NCBI GenBank assembly: GCA_032768795.1
Contig: CP136497.1
Coordinates: 1,490,501-1,554,500, forward strand
Source: Tremella fuciformis
Lineage: Eukaryota; Basidiomycota; Tremellomycetes; Tremellales; Tremellaceae
Length of the DNA stretch: 64,000 nucleotides
Reading direction: 5' to 3'
The position numbers and the translations under genes were made by a program. Below, one piece after another: positions 10,392 through 20,047 of the stretch. The notes below the pieces were generated by a model. It was not told where the DNA came from and ran no database searches. It was given only the letters and a program-made list of their open reading frames with translations. Position 1 is the first letter of the stretch; each line of letters starts with the position of its first letter.

Positions 10392-11985
10392 ATGGGGGCC
10401 TTCAACGACATGCAGTCTCTGCCTCCGGCGCCCCCAACGGCGCTTGGTCGACTGAGAATCCTCTCGAGGACAGCTGGTGTTCGCAGCTCGCCTCTGATAT
10501 TCGGCGGCATCTCGTGCGGTACGCGGGCTCCATAGATCAGGTGTCATTTGAGTCTTTCTGACATTTAGGGACGGAATGGGAAGACTACGCGCCCTCTGCA
10601 GACAAGGAGAAATCGTTTCAACTCCTCGACGATTTCCTCGCTGCGGGAGGGACGACCATCGACACTGCAAACGGCTATCAGGTAAGCGAGCGCATAGCTT
10701 GGAGTTGCGGTCCGCTCATGATCAGAGTGAGCAGTCGGAGAAGTGGATAGGGGAATGGATGGCATCTCGAGGTGTACGAGACCAAATGGTCATTGCGACA
10801 AAATACACAACCGAGTAAATCTCATAGCTTCCTATGGCCTTTGTCTGATCGAGTACAGCTTCACCAGCCACGCAATAGGTAAAAATGAATCTGCAAACCT
10901 GGCTGGTAATCATAGGAAGTCCCTGCATGTCTCGCTTCGCCGTTCCCTCGAGAAGCTGCAAACGGACTATGTGAGCCCGGTTCATCCGCTGTGACACTGC
11001 GTACTGACTTGAAAGATCGACCTCTTCTACGTGCACTGGGTATGGCCAAACCGGTTTTGTAGTATGAAGCACGAGCTGATGAGCAGTGGGACTGGAGCAC
11101 GTCTATCTCAGAGGTCATGGACGCTCTCGATGTCGAAGTCAAAGCGGGACGAGTGCTGTACCTCGGCGCCTCTGACATGCCTGCTTGGGTCATCTCGGCA
11201 TGCAACGAATACGCCTCGTAAGTGCGCAGGGCGCTTGACATGGCCATAGATCTCATCTCACTCGACAGTGCTCGGGGCAAGACCCCATTCTCGGTGCTAC
11301 AGACGCAATGGAACGTCACCCAGTGCGTCTATGTCCTTCTGAAGAGTGAGATCACGGCTCACTGCAGACGCGACATTGAGCGGGACTTGCTCCCTATGGC
11401 GAGGATGTACGGGATGGCCATTGTCCCATGGTCCGCGCTCGGATCTGGCAAGCTGAAGAATGCGCAGGCGGTACGCCTCCCTGCGCGGCGGACGATAAGG
11501 TGCTCACTACAGCTTGAGAAAGCGATTCAAGATGGTGCTCTGAAAGAATCTTCCATGGAGGTCAAGTACTCGCGAGCCCTGCTCGGCATCGCCAAGAAGC
11601 GCGGATTGGACTCTTTCGCCCCCATCGCGTTGTCCTATCTGTTCACCAAGTACCGCAGGACATTCCCGATCATCGGCTTCCAAACGCGAGATGTCAGTTA
11701 GAGCCTCCAAGGATGACCGTGTTGATCATCAGCAATTGCACGACAACATCCGCGCTTTAAACATTACCCTCACCGAGGAGGAGATGACTGAACTCGAGAG
11801 TCAGCTCCACATTTCCAACGCCATTTTCAATGCTGACGCCAGACCTGGAACCGCTCGATCTGGGTTTCCCGGGAAACATGATCGGGCAAGACCCTCGTTT
11901 GAATGGCGGTCGACCTGGGGGAAATGTAGCAATGCAGCTCGGCACGATTGACTGGCCAGCGGATCGCACCGTATGGGGGAGGTGA
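10392..11985 (+). CDS. Aldo/keto reductase, aryl-alcohol dehydrogenase / norsolorinic acid reductase type
   Basis: About eight exons encode an NADPH-dependent aldo/keto reductase of the fungal AAD family. In order: [21 protein letters not shown] (Asp and Tyr of the catalytic tetrad), MVIATKY (Lys), IDLFYVHW (His), [56 protein letters not shown] and [10 protein letters not shown]. The final exons join over two short introns beginning GTCAGT and GTCAGC and end [14 protein letters not shown]...RTVWGR. This fixes the stop at 11983-11985 rather than in the frame that is open further upstream. These enzymes reduce aryl aldehydes or ketones in the cytosol. A TATA-like tatatac lies near 10310. Exact exon ends in the middle are approximate. 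Confidence 0.85.
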
Positions 11986-12481
11986 AGTGGCACATGTATG
12001 TATCAATGTTGAAAGGGGTTGCCATGTAACGCGACCGTTGCGTCAAGATATGTGTAGCTCATGAACGAGGACGAGGACGCTTTGACAGAGCGGCGCGTCG
12101 TCGGCGCTGCGTTGCTGTTATATGCTGGGGTTGCTGATGGGTGAAACAACAACGCTAAGCGAGCACTGCTGGAATGTCTCGGCGATCCGGCATGTATTGC
12201 ATCATCGCCGCCAGGCTCGTCACCGCCAGGGGCGAGAGCACAGCTTTGCAGGGGTCAGTTGCAAGTAGCTCAGGAGACTAACTTTAGGGTCTCTTTACTT
12301 CTCCGTGTCCGCCGTAACCGCCGTCTCCGTTCGGTCCCCAACTCGACTCCGCTCTCCCCTCGTAGGCCTTGGCACCGCCGGTAGCGACAAACCAGTCTCA
12401 CGAGGATATAAGTCTGTCTGCGTTCGGACTCTGTTGAGGGCCTCTCTCACCTACACTCTCAGCCGTCACTACGTCTCGAAG

Positions 12482-13598
12482 ATGGCCTTGCACGGGGAAG
12501 GAATCGCCGGCGTCATCTTTCTCACCCTACACCGGCAACCTCTCCCTCCTCCTCTTCGGTTTCTTCACCCGCCGCATCCACTGGAAGTCGGTCTACTCGT
12601 TCCTCCTCTTCCACGTCGTCCTGCGACTCGGGGCGCAGAGCACCGCCATAGCCATCGGGACCCAGGACTCGCTCAACGTCGGCCTCCTGATCGCCTTCTT
12701 CGTCCTGGGTGCAGAGGGCTACTTCTCCCTAGTGCTGTGCACATACCGGTTCACCATCCACCACCATCAGTACGCCTACCCCATCTCTGGCAGCTGGCTC
12801 GAGGGCAAGCCCCACAAGACCAAGGGAGGCAAGCAGGATCCATGGTACAAGCGTTTCAGGAGGGCCATGACGGCGAAGGATGCGGATGGGAAGAGCGACC
12901 CTTGGGTTATGACCATCATACATTGGTCTCTGATCGGCGTGAGTTACACCCTCCCGCTCCACACACATGCGCGGACAGACGCTGACACACAGGCCAACGT
13001 CATCATCATCGTTGGCGGGACGAGGGTCACGGCCGACGATATCGGTGACGCGGATTACTGGAAGCAGCTGCACACCGCTCAAGGGCTTCGAGCCGCCGGA
13101 CAGGCCATCTTCCTCCTCATCAACCTCCTGCTCGCCTGCTTCCTCTATCTCTCCATCAAGCAGGACCGGAATCCCGACGGCACCATCCCAGCAGGGCTGA
13201 CCCGCTTTTTCCGGGTGGACGTCGACCACGGGGCAGCCGATGCGAGAGAACGCGGAGGGGCGTATTCACCCACGACCATCAGCCCCGTGCTTCGCATCCT
13301 GATCATCGCGTGGCCGCCCTTGATCATTCGCGGTGTATTCGGCCTCCTTCAGGCCCTCGTTCCCGCCGTCAACTACTCGCACCCTTCGGCTTACCGCGGT
13401 ACGACCACTGGCAGCGGGTTCGAGTTCACTGTGCTGTTCTCGGCGATGGAGAGCGTCTTTGCGGTCCTTCCAGAGTGGACGGCATGCTGCTTGCTTTGTT
13501 GCACGCTTTTGACAGCGGAGGGTAATCTCAAGATACGGGAAAAGCGGGAGGGAGAGATGGTATTGAGCCGGCAGGGGTCGACGGCTGTCGCGGCTTGA
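12482..13598 (+). CDS. Fungal multi-pass membrane protein of unknown function (apparent frameshift near the N-terminus)
   Basis: About 350 residues with roughly seven hydrophobic segments: YTGNLSLLLFGFF, SVYSFLLFHVVLRLG, NVGLLIAFFVLGAEGYFSLVL, VMTIIHWSLIG, AIFLLINLLLACFLYLSI, RILIIAWPPLIIRGVFGL and FAVLPEWTACCLLCC. One intron (donor near 12938, acceptor near 12992) interrupts it, joining SLIG to ANVIIIVGGTR. The layout resembles uncharacterised 7-TM proteins of basidiomycetes; I do not recognise a named family. The only good ATG (12482, MALHGEGIAG) is one base out of frame with the rest. The frame works if one T of the run at about 12517-12521 is absent (VIF then SPYTGN). This is either a sequencing error or a young inactivating mutation. 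Confidence 0.65.
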
Positions 13599-13739
13599 GT
13601 GTATATAAAGAGGCCATGTACCGCATGGCGTTTTGCCAGGACGTCCTGATCGACCCCTGGAGACAATGATTAGTAAACCAGTTAGGGACAAATTGAGGCT
13701 AATGCCGTCTAATGCTCGGGGCGCCGGGGGGTTTAAGAG

Positions 13740-13770
13740 GTCCCACATCGCTTGTTACGGCCGTCCCACA
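13740..13770. promoter_or_regulatory. Two GTCCCACA words upstream of the amidohydrolase gene
   Basis: GTCCCACA occurs at 13740-13747 and 13763-13770, 100-130 bp before the amidohydrolase ATG. The same word recurs in other promoters of this block. It is a candidate site for the linked two-finger C2H2 regulator; the assignment is inference. Confidence 0.45.
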
Positions 13771-13869
13771 CCTCGACATGATGGGGCGACGTTGCTCGCG
13801 TTACATTACTGGCTGCTGGCTACTCTTACACTGTAGTCGGAGTAACGTGTACGACAAGCAACTAGCACA

Positions 13870-15055
13870 ATGTCCAAGATTGACGTCCACGGCCACATCG
13901 TACCTCCAGTCTTCCGCGAGGCGCTTGAAGCCGCAGGTGGCGATCCTGCCGGATGGCATATCCCGTACGTCCTGCACCACCCTCCTCTGCGTGGAGCTGA
14001 GAGCAGCTCTTGGACACCACAGGAGGCAATAGCCGCTCAGGACAAGCTCGACGTCAGGACCAGTGTTCTTTCCGTCACGTCTCCCGGCAAGTCACGGTGT
14101 TGACGAAGCAAGCAGCTAAGCTGACCGAGATGCAGGCTGTTTGTTCTTGGACAAGGAGGGAAACCGCAAGTTGGCGCGTCAATGCAATGACTACGCGGCC
14201 CAAGTGAGAAAAGAGAACCCGGGACGATTCGGATTCCTCGTCAACATCCCCAACCCTCGACAAGACATGCAGGGATGCCTAGACGAGCTTGCACGGGGCC
14301 TCGACGAGCTCGACGCCGATGGCGTGTGCCTCCTCACGCAGTACGACGGCCACTACCTCGGCCACCCGGAGTGAGCCTTGCCTTTCGCTACTTGACAGGC
14401 ACTGATGGACTAGCTTTCGACCTCTATGGCAAGAACTGCATCGACGGAAGACCACCGTCCTCATTCACCCCACCCCTCCGGAGGGGTATCAACCGATGCC
14501 TGCGCAAAAGTACTGCCCTTGTCCCCTATTCGAGTTCCCTCATGAGACCACGCGGACGGTGAGCTGTGACTACGGCCCTTTTCGGGCACTGACGATGCCC
14601 AGGTGTCCGATCTGGTCATGTCCGGCACGCGCACCGAATGTTCCGACGTCAACATCATCTTATGCCATGGGGGGTCAGTGCACCACGCAGAATGGAATTG
14701 AATGGTGCTGACGGTCTATAGGGGGACGATCCCAATTCTCGCTCATCGAATCGCCCTGCTGAGCGCTGCGCCGGCGCTCAAGAATCCTCTCTCCTCGGAG
14801 GAGATCATACGCCTCTTCCAGACATTCTACTACGACACCGCTCTGAGCGGCGTGGGCTCGGCTTTCGACGCGGTCGTTGGATTCGTCCCGGAGAAGCACC
14901 TTGTCATTGGTAGCGATCACCCGTATGCCGTCCCCAAAGCCATGCTGGACTTTGCGAGGGCCGTCGAAGCTCGCTCATGGTCTGAAGAACACAGACGTTT
15001 GTTGTACACCGACAATGCCCGGGATTTGTTCCCCAGACTGCTGGGGAAGAACTGA
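13870..15055 (+). CDS. ACMSD-type amidohydrolase (aromatic/muconate decarboxylase family)
   Basis: Multi-exon member of the amidohydrolase_2 family, which includes aminocarboxymuconate-semialdehyde decarboxylase and gamma-resorcylate or 2,3-dihydroxybenzoate decarboxylases. Metal ligands are visible: DVHGHIVP at the N-terminus (HxH), LIHPTPPEGYQP (His), IILCHGGG (His) and GSDHPY (Asp near the C-terminus). Exon 1 begins MSKIDVHGHI at the first ATG. Further exons give FLDKEGNRKLARQCNDYAAQ, NIPNPRQDMQGCLDEL, and the end RLLYTDNARDLFPRLLGKN. Four to five introns are implied. It would remove CO2 from an aromatic acid or a ring-cleavage product in the cytosol. It faces the FAH gene tail-to-tail, 122 bp apart. 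Confidence 0.85.
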
Positions 15056-15177
15056 GACCACAGGAGTACAGTACAGCAACATGCATTTCATCGTGCCGCT
15101 CAAGCGATTCTTTCCCGGCATAATACTGTTAAGCAGTCGCTTGTACAGATCGAGGCACCAATGCATTTGTACATGCT

Positions 15178-16210
15178 TCAAATATAGTTGAAGGTGTTGA
15201 CGAGCGAGCCAATCCCCTCAAACGTGATGGTCATCGTCTCGCCGTGCTTGATGATCCCTTTCGGGCTGCGGAACCATCCAATACCGCTCGGAGTCCCCAT
15301 CAGGATGATCGTTCCCTTCTCCAGCGTGGTCCCCTGGCTCAAAAATGCTACAGTCTTGGCGCATTTGAAAATCATGTCCCTTGAATTTTGTCAGACTCTT
15401 TTCAGAAGCGCGAAAAGAGACGCATACGAGGTGTTGTCTTCTTGAACAGTCTCACCGGACAGAACGCCCTTAAAGTTCAGCCGGTCTGGGTCAAGGTGCC
15501 CTGTCCGGACGAGCGCCGGGCCAATCGGGCATGACTGGTCAAAGCCTTTGCCGAAGCACCTGCAAGCGTGTCAACAATGAGTCGAGTCAACACCGAGAGG
15601 ACCAGAGGACACACCATTGCTGGTTTGCCAGTTGCAGCTTCCGCACCGACACATCGTTAGCGCAAGTGAAGCCGAGTACATAATCCATCGCATCGTCTTC
15701 CGAGACATCAAGCGCGTCTTTGCCGATGACTAGTGCAAGCTCCGTCTCGTAATCGAGCTGATCGTCCTGTGCGGCTTTGGCAACGGCAATCTCCCCCGGG
15801 CCCGCGAGCGCCGTGCGCGGCTTGATGAAGAGGATTGGCTCTTTGGGGATTGGAAAGTTGCTCTCGTTTGCATGACCTGGGCGTGAGCGGCTTTCAAGAG
15901 TGCGGCAGATGTACGTACCGAAATAGTTCAATCCGAGACATCGGATCAGACTGCAGTCTTCACGTCCGATAGGTGAGAGCAGCTTGAGCGTCAGCGAGTC
16001 TCGCGAGACCACCACATCGCCCACCTTCTCTGCAGTGTCTTCCTCACTGGACACTGTGCCAGTGAAGGCATCCCCGTTAATCACGTTGACTTTGACCGAT
16101 TGGCCGCTGGCCACTGCGGCACCGACGTCTTGGGCAAGGTCTACCGGCTGCCCGAGGCGGATCTTGCCATCCTTGCCGACGTACCGCACGAGCTTACTCC
16201 ACTTGGACAT
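15178..16210 (-). CDS. Fumarylacetoacetate hydrolase (FAH)-family protein
   Basis: Four exons encode about 290 residues. The N-terminal part (MSKWSKLVRYVGKDGKI) is followed by the FAH catalytic fold: LGLNYF, PILFIKPRTALAGPG, DYETELALVIG (the ExE metal-binding pair), YVLGFTCANDVSVRKLQ, FDQSCPIGPALV and the end MGTPSGIGWF. FAH enzymes hydrolyse or decarboxylate diketo acids such as fumarylpyruvate or meta-cleavage products, using Mg2+. Placed between a decarboxylase and an extradiol dioxygenase, it probably acts on the ring-cleavage product. An alternative Met lies upstream in the same frame, but 16210 fits the family start. Three copies or near-copies of TGTGGGACC lie 115-145 bp upstream. Confidence 0.87.
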
Positions 16211-16325
16211 ACTTTTGGCGAAATTTGAGTGACTCGTACAGATGTGTATTGAACGCAAATACTCGGCCTGGCTTCGAGGGCCATATCTGCCCCTGGACAG
16301 CGCCCACAACTCCCAAGCGGTATGA

Positions 16326-16353
16326 TGTGGGACCGTGTGGGACCTGGTCCCAT
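16326..16353. promoter_or_regulatory. TGTGGGACC repeat cluster upstream of the FAH gene
   Basis: TGTGGGACC at 16326-16334 and again at 16336-16344, followed by the inverted form GGTCCCAT near 16346. They lie 115-145 bp upstream of the FAH ATG. This is the densest group of the shared cluster word and a candidate operator. Confidence 0.5.
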
Positions 16354-16510
16354 CCCCACATGAAGCTCGCTAAACAACAATAGCCGGTATGTGCAGAATG
16401 CGGCGGAGCCCCTGGGCGCGAAGAGAGAACGAATGCATCAGAGCGCGACGAGGCGCAGTACAGATCATCACATGCCCCTACAAATTCACCGGGCTTCCAA
16501 CGGAGAGAGC

Positions 16511-17725
16511 TCAATCCAAGAATCCCTCGGCTACGCATTGTCAGCTTGGCTGGAATGAGAGATGCAGCCTGCTTACGGACTGCCGGACCCCAGATAGCGA
16601 GCGCTTCGTCTGATGCGGGCAAGAAACCGGTCTCCTGCTCACAGTTGACGAGATCGCCTATGCCACCGTCAGCTGTGTTCAATGTACGTATTCAGAACGT
16701 ACCGTCCGTGTAGTGCTCCACCATGAATCCATCAGGCATGTACCAATAATCGAAGACCTGTGATCCGAGGATATGGCGCCCAAGACCCCATGATGGCTTG
16801 TAGCCTTTACTGATCAGCCACTGCCGAGTCAGCTCATGATGTCTCAAGCCACACGCTCAACCCACGTCGTGTCCAATAGCTTGGATGTCCTGATCGTGGA
16901 CCTCGAAAGAACAGTGATGAGGCCCTTGACGCTTATTCTGAGAGAAGAAGAAGGTGTGGTGGTCCACAAACTCCTCTTCCCTGTCGATATGCATGAACCC
17001 CGCGACTTTGGTCCCATCAGGAGCGACCAGGATGTCAGATGCTTTCAGGTTGAAGTATTTGGTGTAGAAGTCGTATGTCGTTTGAAAGTCGCTGACCAGA
17101 CTGGACTCTGAGCTGGGAAACGATCTCGCCACCGGGCTCACCATCCAAAGTGCCCCAGCTTGAAAACGGGGCATGGTCTCTGCTCGAATCTATATCAGGT
17201 TAGCTGTGCCCGTCGATGAACCTGGAGAAAGAACCTGCGGAACTCCCCCTTGCGCGGCTTCGTCAATGGGTAGTTGACAGGTGCAACCTCGTCCTCATGC
17301 TCGATCGACTTTTCCTCAAGACCCCATACGAGGTTGCACGGGATCCCGTCTGGGTCGGGAAAGGTAACAAGCAGTCCGCCCGCCGGGCCAGCGCTCTGCT
17401 GCTTGGTCGCTCCAGGGATGAGCTGGGATGCCCGGTCAAGGTCTTCGCGCGTCTCGACCAGGAATGTCCCGCCGAGGAACTCGCTGCTGGACCCCTAGGA
17501 TGAGACCAAGCACGGACGACATGCATCGTAGCTTACCTGCTCGGCGACGAATAGAAACGGCTCCGGACCCTCGCCCGCAAAGTACAGCTTGCCCCCCTCG
17601 TTGTGGACTACGTGCAGCCCGAAGTCCTCTAGGAATTGTCGCGCTGTTGCTAGGTCGGCATGGCGATATCGCATGTGCGACAGTCGCTTGATGCGGATGG
17701 GGGCTGAGCTCTTTTCGACGGCCAT
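16511..17725 (-). CDS. Two-domain VOC extradiol ring-cleavage dioxygenase
   Basis: Intron-rich gene for a type I extradiol dioxygenase, which splits a catechol ring next to the hydroxyls using Fe(II) or Mn(II) and O2. Domain 1 is non-catalytic: RLSHMRYRHADLATARQFLEDFG ... GTFLVETREDLDRA ... FPDPDGIPCNLVWG. Domain 2 carries the metal ligands: His in KLGHFG (split by an intron that starts GTGAGC), His in GPHHCSFEVHD, and Glu in FMVEHYTDGD. A last short exon gives WGPAVPEGFLD and the stop at 16511-16513, a typical end for the family. All three ligands are present, so it should be active. It is divergent from the FAD hydroxylase (243 bp between starts), which would supply its diol substrate. VOC extradiol enzymes are common in bacteria; the introns here show a long fungal residence. 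Confidence 0.87.
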
Positions 17726-17968
17726 GGCGATCAGTCAACGAGGTGAATTGTCTGCTAACCTGCAAAGGCAGGTCCCGGCGGCGTATATACCGTCCACATA
17801 GTTACGAATACACCGAGGTCCCCACATTTGGTCCCACATCACCCAAGTGCGGCCCTGTGGCCTACCCGATCTTCAGCCATGCGCAAGTGCTATGTAGGGC
17901 GAGGAGCATGCTTGGCCAAGGTCAATTGGTATCTCCGCATCACACCTCCCATACTAGGATCGCTCAAC
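17726..17968. promoter_or_regulatory. Shared divergent promoter of the extradiol dioxygenase and FAD hydroxylase
   Basis: 243 bp between two divergent start codons. It contains a TATA-like gtatatac (about 17783) and GTCCCACA at 17831-17838, plus a near-copy ggtccccaca at 17818-17827. Both genes act on consecutive steps, so co-regulation is expected. Confidence 0.55.
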
Positions 17969-19889
17969 ATGGCCTTGCAAAGCTGCGACGTGCTCATTGT
18001 CGGGGCCGGTCCTGTCGGCCTCCTGCTGGCCCTGCTCCTTCAACAGCACCACATCGACGTGGTCGTCGTGGAGAGACAAAAGAGCATCTATCCGCTCCCA
18101 CGCGCCGTCGCCTTCGACCATGAGTCGCGTCGACTGTTCGGCCTTGCTGGACTGAGGGAGGAGCTCGACGCGATCCTGGAGAATGTCATTGGCGTAGGCG
18201 GCGAGCACGGCACCAACTTTGTCTGGCGGGACGCCGAGCTGAAATGTAGGCGAAGGGGTATACGGGGTGGGTGCTGACCATAAGTGATTGCGGACTTGTT
18301 CACGGAAGCTCCAACCAGCTCGGGTTATCCATTCTGGATGGCTTTCAACCAGCCCTCCGTGGAGCGGCTTTTGGAGAAGGAAGCTCTAGCCCGTGGAGTC
18401 AGAATGATCAAAGGCTTCGGTATGGCTCGCGAATCCTTGTACCGCTCTCCACTTATCAAAAAGCACTTTGCGACCTCACGCAGAGCAAGGACTCTGTTGT
18501 GGGAAAGTTCGAACAGGTGATCGGAAAGGAAATGAGCCCCTCCCACACGAATGGCCATGCCAACGGGCACCAGACCAATGGGCACCTCAACAACGGGAAC
18601 AGTTCCAATGGAGGGACCACCCTCAGCATTGCGGCGCGCTACGTGGTCGGTTGTGACGGAGCAAACTCGACTGTACGACGGCTTGGAGGGTTCACCACGA
18701 CTGATCTCAATTTTGAGAATGACTGGCTAGTGTTGGATCTCGTGAGACCTCCAATGCAAACATCGTACTAGCGCTGACTACACAGATGCTGCGAGACGGG
18801 TATATCCCGCCCATTGTGCGAAAGCTAGGCTCTGCGCAGATCTGTGACCCCAATCGTCCAACGACGGTCGTCTTCGGAGGAGAGGGTCGAAAGAGGTTCG
18901 AGTTTATGCGACTCCCAACCGAGAGCAAAGACGAGCTCTTGGAGGTTACGAAGATCTGGGAGCTGCTGGAGCCTTGGGGATTCAACGAAGTTCGTTTGGC
19001 ACATGAGGACGATCCCTCCTGACCCCAGGGTAATTGCAGCTTGGAGCGTAAAGTCATCTATACCTTCAAGGCTCGATGGGCGAACGAGTTTTACAAAGGA
19101 CGAGTCATACTGGCGGGCGACGCACTCCATCTCATGCCGCCATTCATCGGCCAAGGTCTCAATTCCGGTTTTCGAGATGTCGGAGCGTTGGCATGGAGAC
19201 TGCCGTTGATTCTCTCCGGTGTAGCGGACCCGTCGAAAGTCCTGCAGTCGTATCAGGTCGAGAGACTCGACCACATAAAGAAGCTCACCGTGAGTAATCG
19301 AGCCGCTGTATCTGACGAACGCTGACATGTAGACGCACTGTATCGCCCTTGGCCAGATCATTTGTGAGACAGATGCCGAAAAGGCCCGACAAATGCACGC
19401 CGATGTGCGGGGCAAGCGTTGGTCACTTTCAGTCTTCCTTTCAGCAGTGGCGCTGACATTTCTAAAGCTCCAAACAAGATATATGATCCACCTCTGGGCC
19501 GACCGGGAATCATGACCGATCAAAAAGAATCCGGGCACCTCTCCCTCCAACGGCACCTCAAGGTCGACTCCTCATCGGAGCCTAGGTGGTTTGACGATGT
19601 ACACGGTTACGGGTGGCGGCTGCTCAGCTTCGACACAGATATTGAGTCGAGCCTCTCGCCATCCTCCAAGACCTTCTTCTCGCTGCAGCTCGGCGGCGTC
19701 TGCGTCAACGTGCCTCAGCACGCAGACTTATCGGGCGAGTATCGCCAGTGGTTCGAGGAGCTGGGCGCAGATCACGTCGTACTAGTCCGACCTGACTTTT
19801 ATGTCTTTGGACATGTGCACCGGTCTCAACTGGACTATCTGCTGGACGACTTGCGCTCGAGGTTGGGAGTCAAGGAGATGAACGCGTGA
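17969..19889 (+). CDS. FAD-dependent aromatic hydroxylase (MhpA/PheA/TfdB-like)
   Basis: About six exons encode a class A flavoprotein monooxygenase that hydroxylates a phenolic ring with NAD(P)H and O2. The Rossmann FAD motif is at the N-terminus (CDVLIVGAGPVGLLLALLLQ, then VVVVERQ). The DG motif is GCDGANSTVRRL, and the second FAD motif is GRVILAGDALHLMPPFIGQGLNSGFRDV. The C-terminus holds the thioredoxin-like dimerisation fold ending VLVRPDFYVFGHV. A low-complexity Asn-Gly-His stretch (about 18540-18620) interrupts the middle. Introns such as the GTAGGC-starting one near 18245 and the GTATGG-starting one near 18420 are required to keep frame. Its closest functional analogues are 3-(3-hydroxyphenyl)propionate hydroxylases, but the substrate cannot be fixed from sequence. 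Confidence 0.87.
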
Positions 19890-20047
19890 ATATGTACTTG
19901 AGCTTTCCTACATTGCGATGTCTGTTGCATGGTCACGTGATGACTCGGGCGTCCCACTCGGTGACCCATCGCATGCATGCGGGGAACCTCTTTGCTTCTC
20001 CTCCCTACCCCACCACCTTGCAACTCCCCAAAGTCCGAGGACAGGAC

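Noticed and set aside
12305..12985. 226-residue Pro/Arg-rich frame over the membrane protein gene
   Set aside because: It is the out-of-frame reading after the apparent frameshift. The hydrophobic frame matches the downstream exons.
16511..19889. Recent horizontal transfer of the extradiol dioxygenase and hydroxylase from bacteria
   Set aside because: Both genes have several fungal-type introns and match their neighbours in style. An ancient transfer cannot be excluded, but nothing here shows a recent one.
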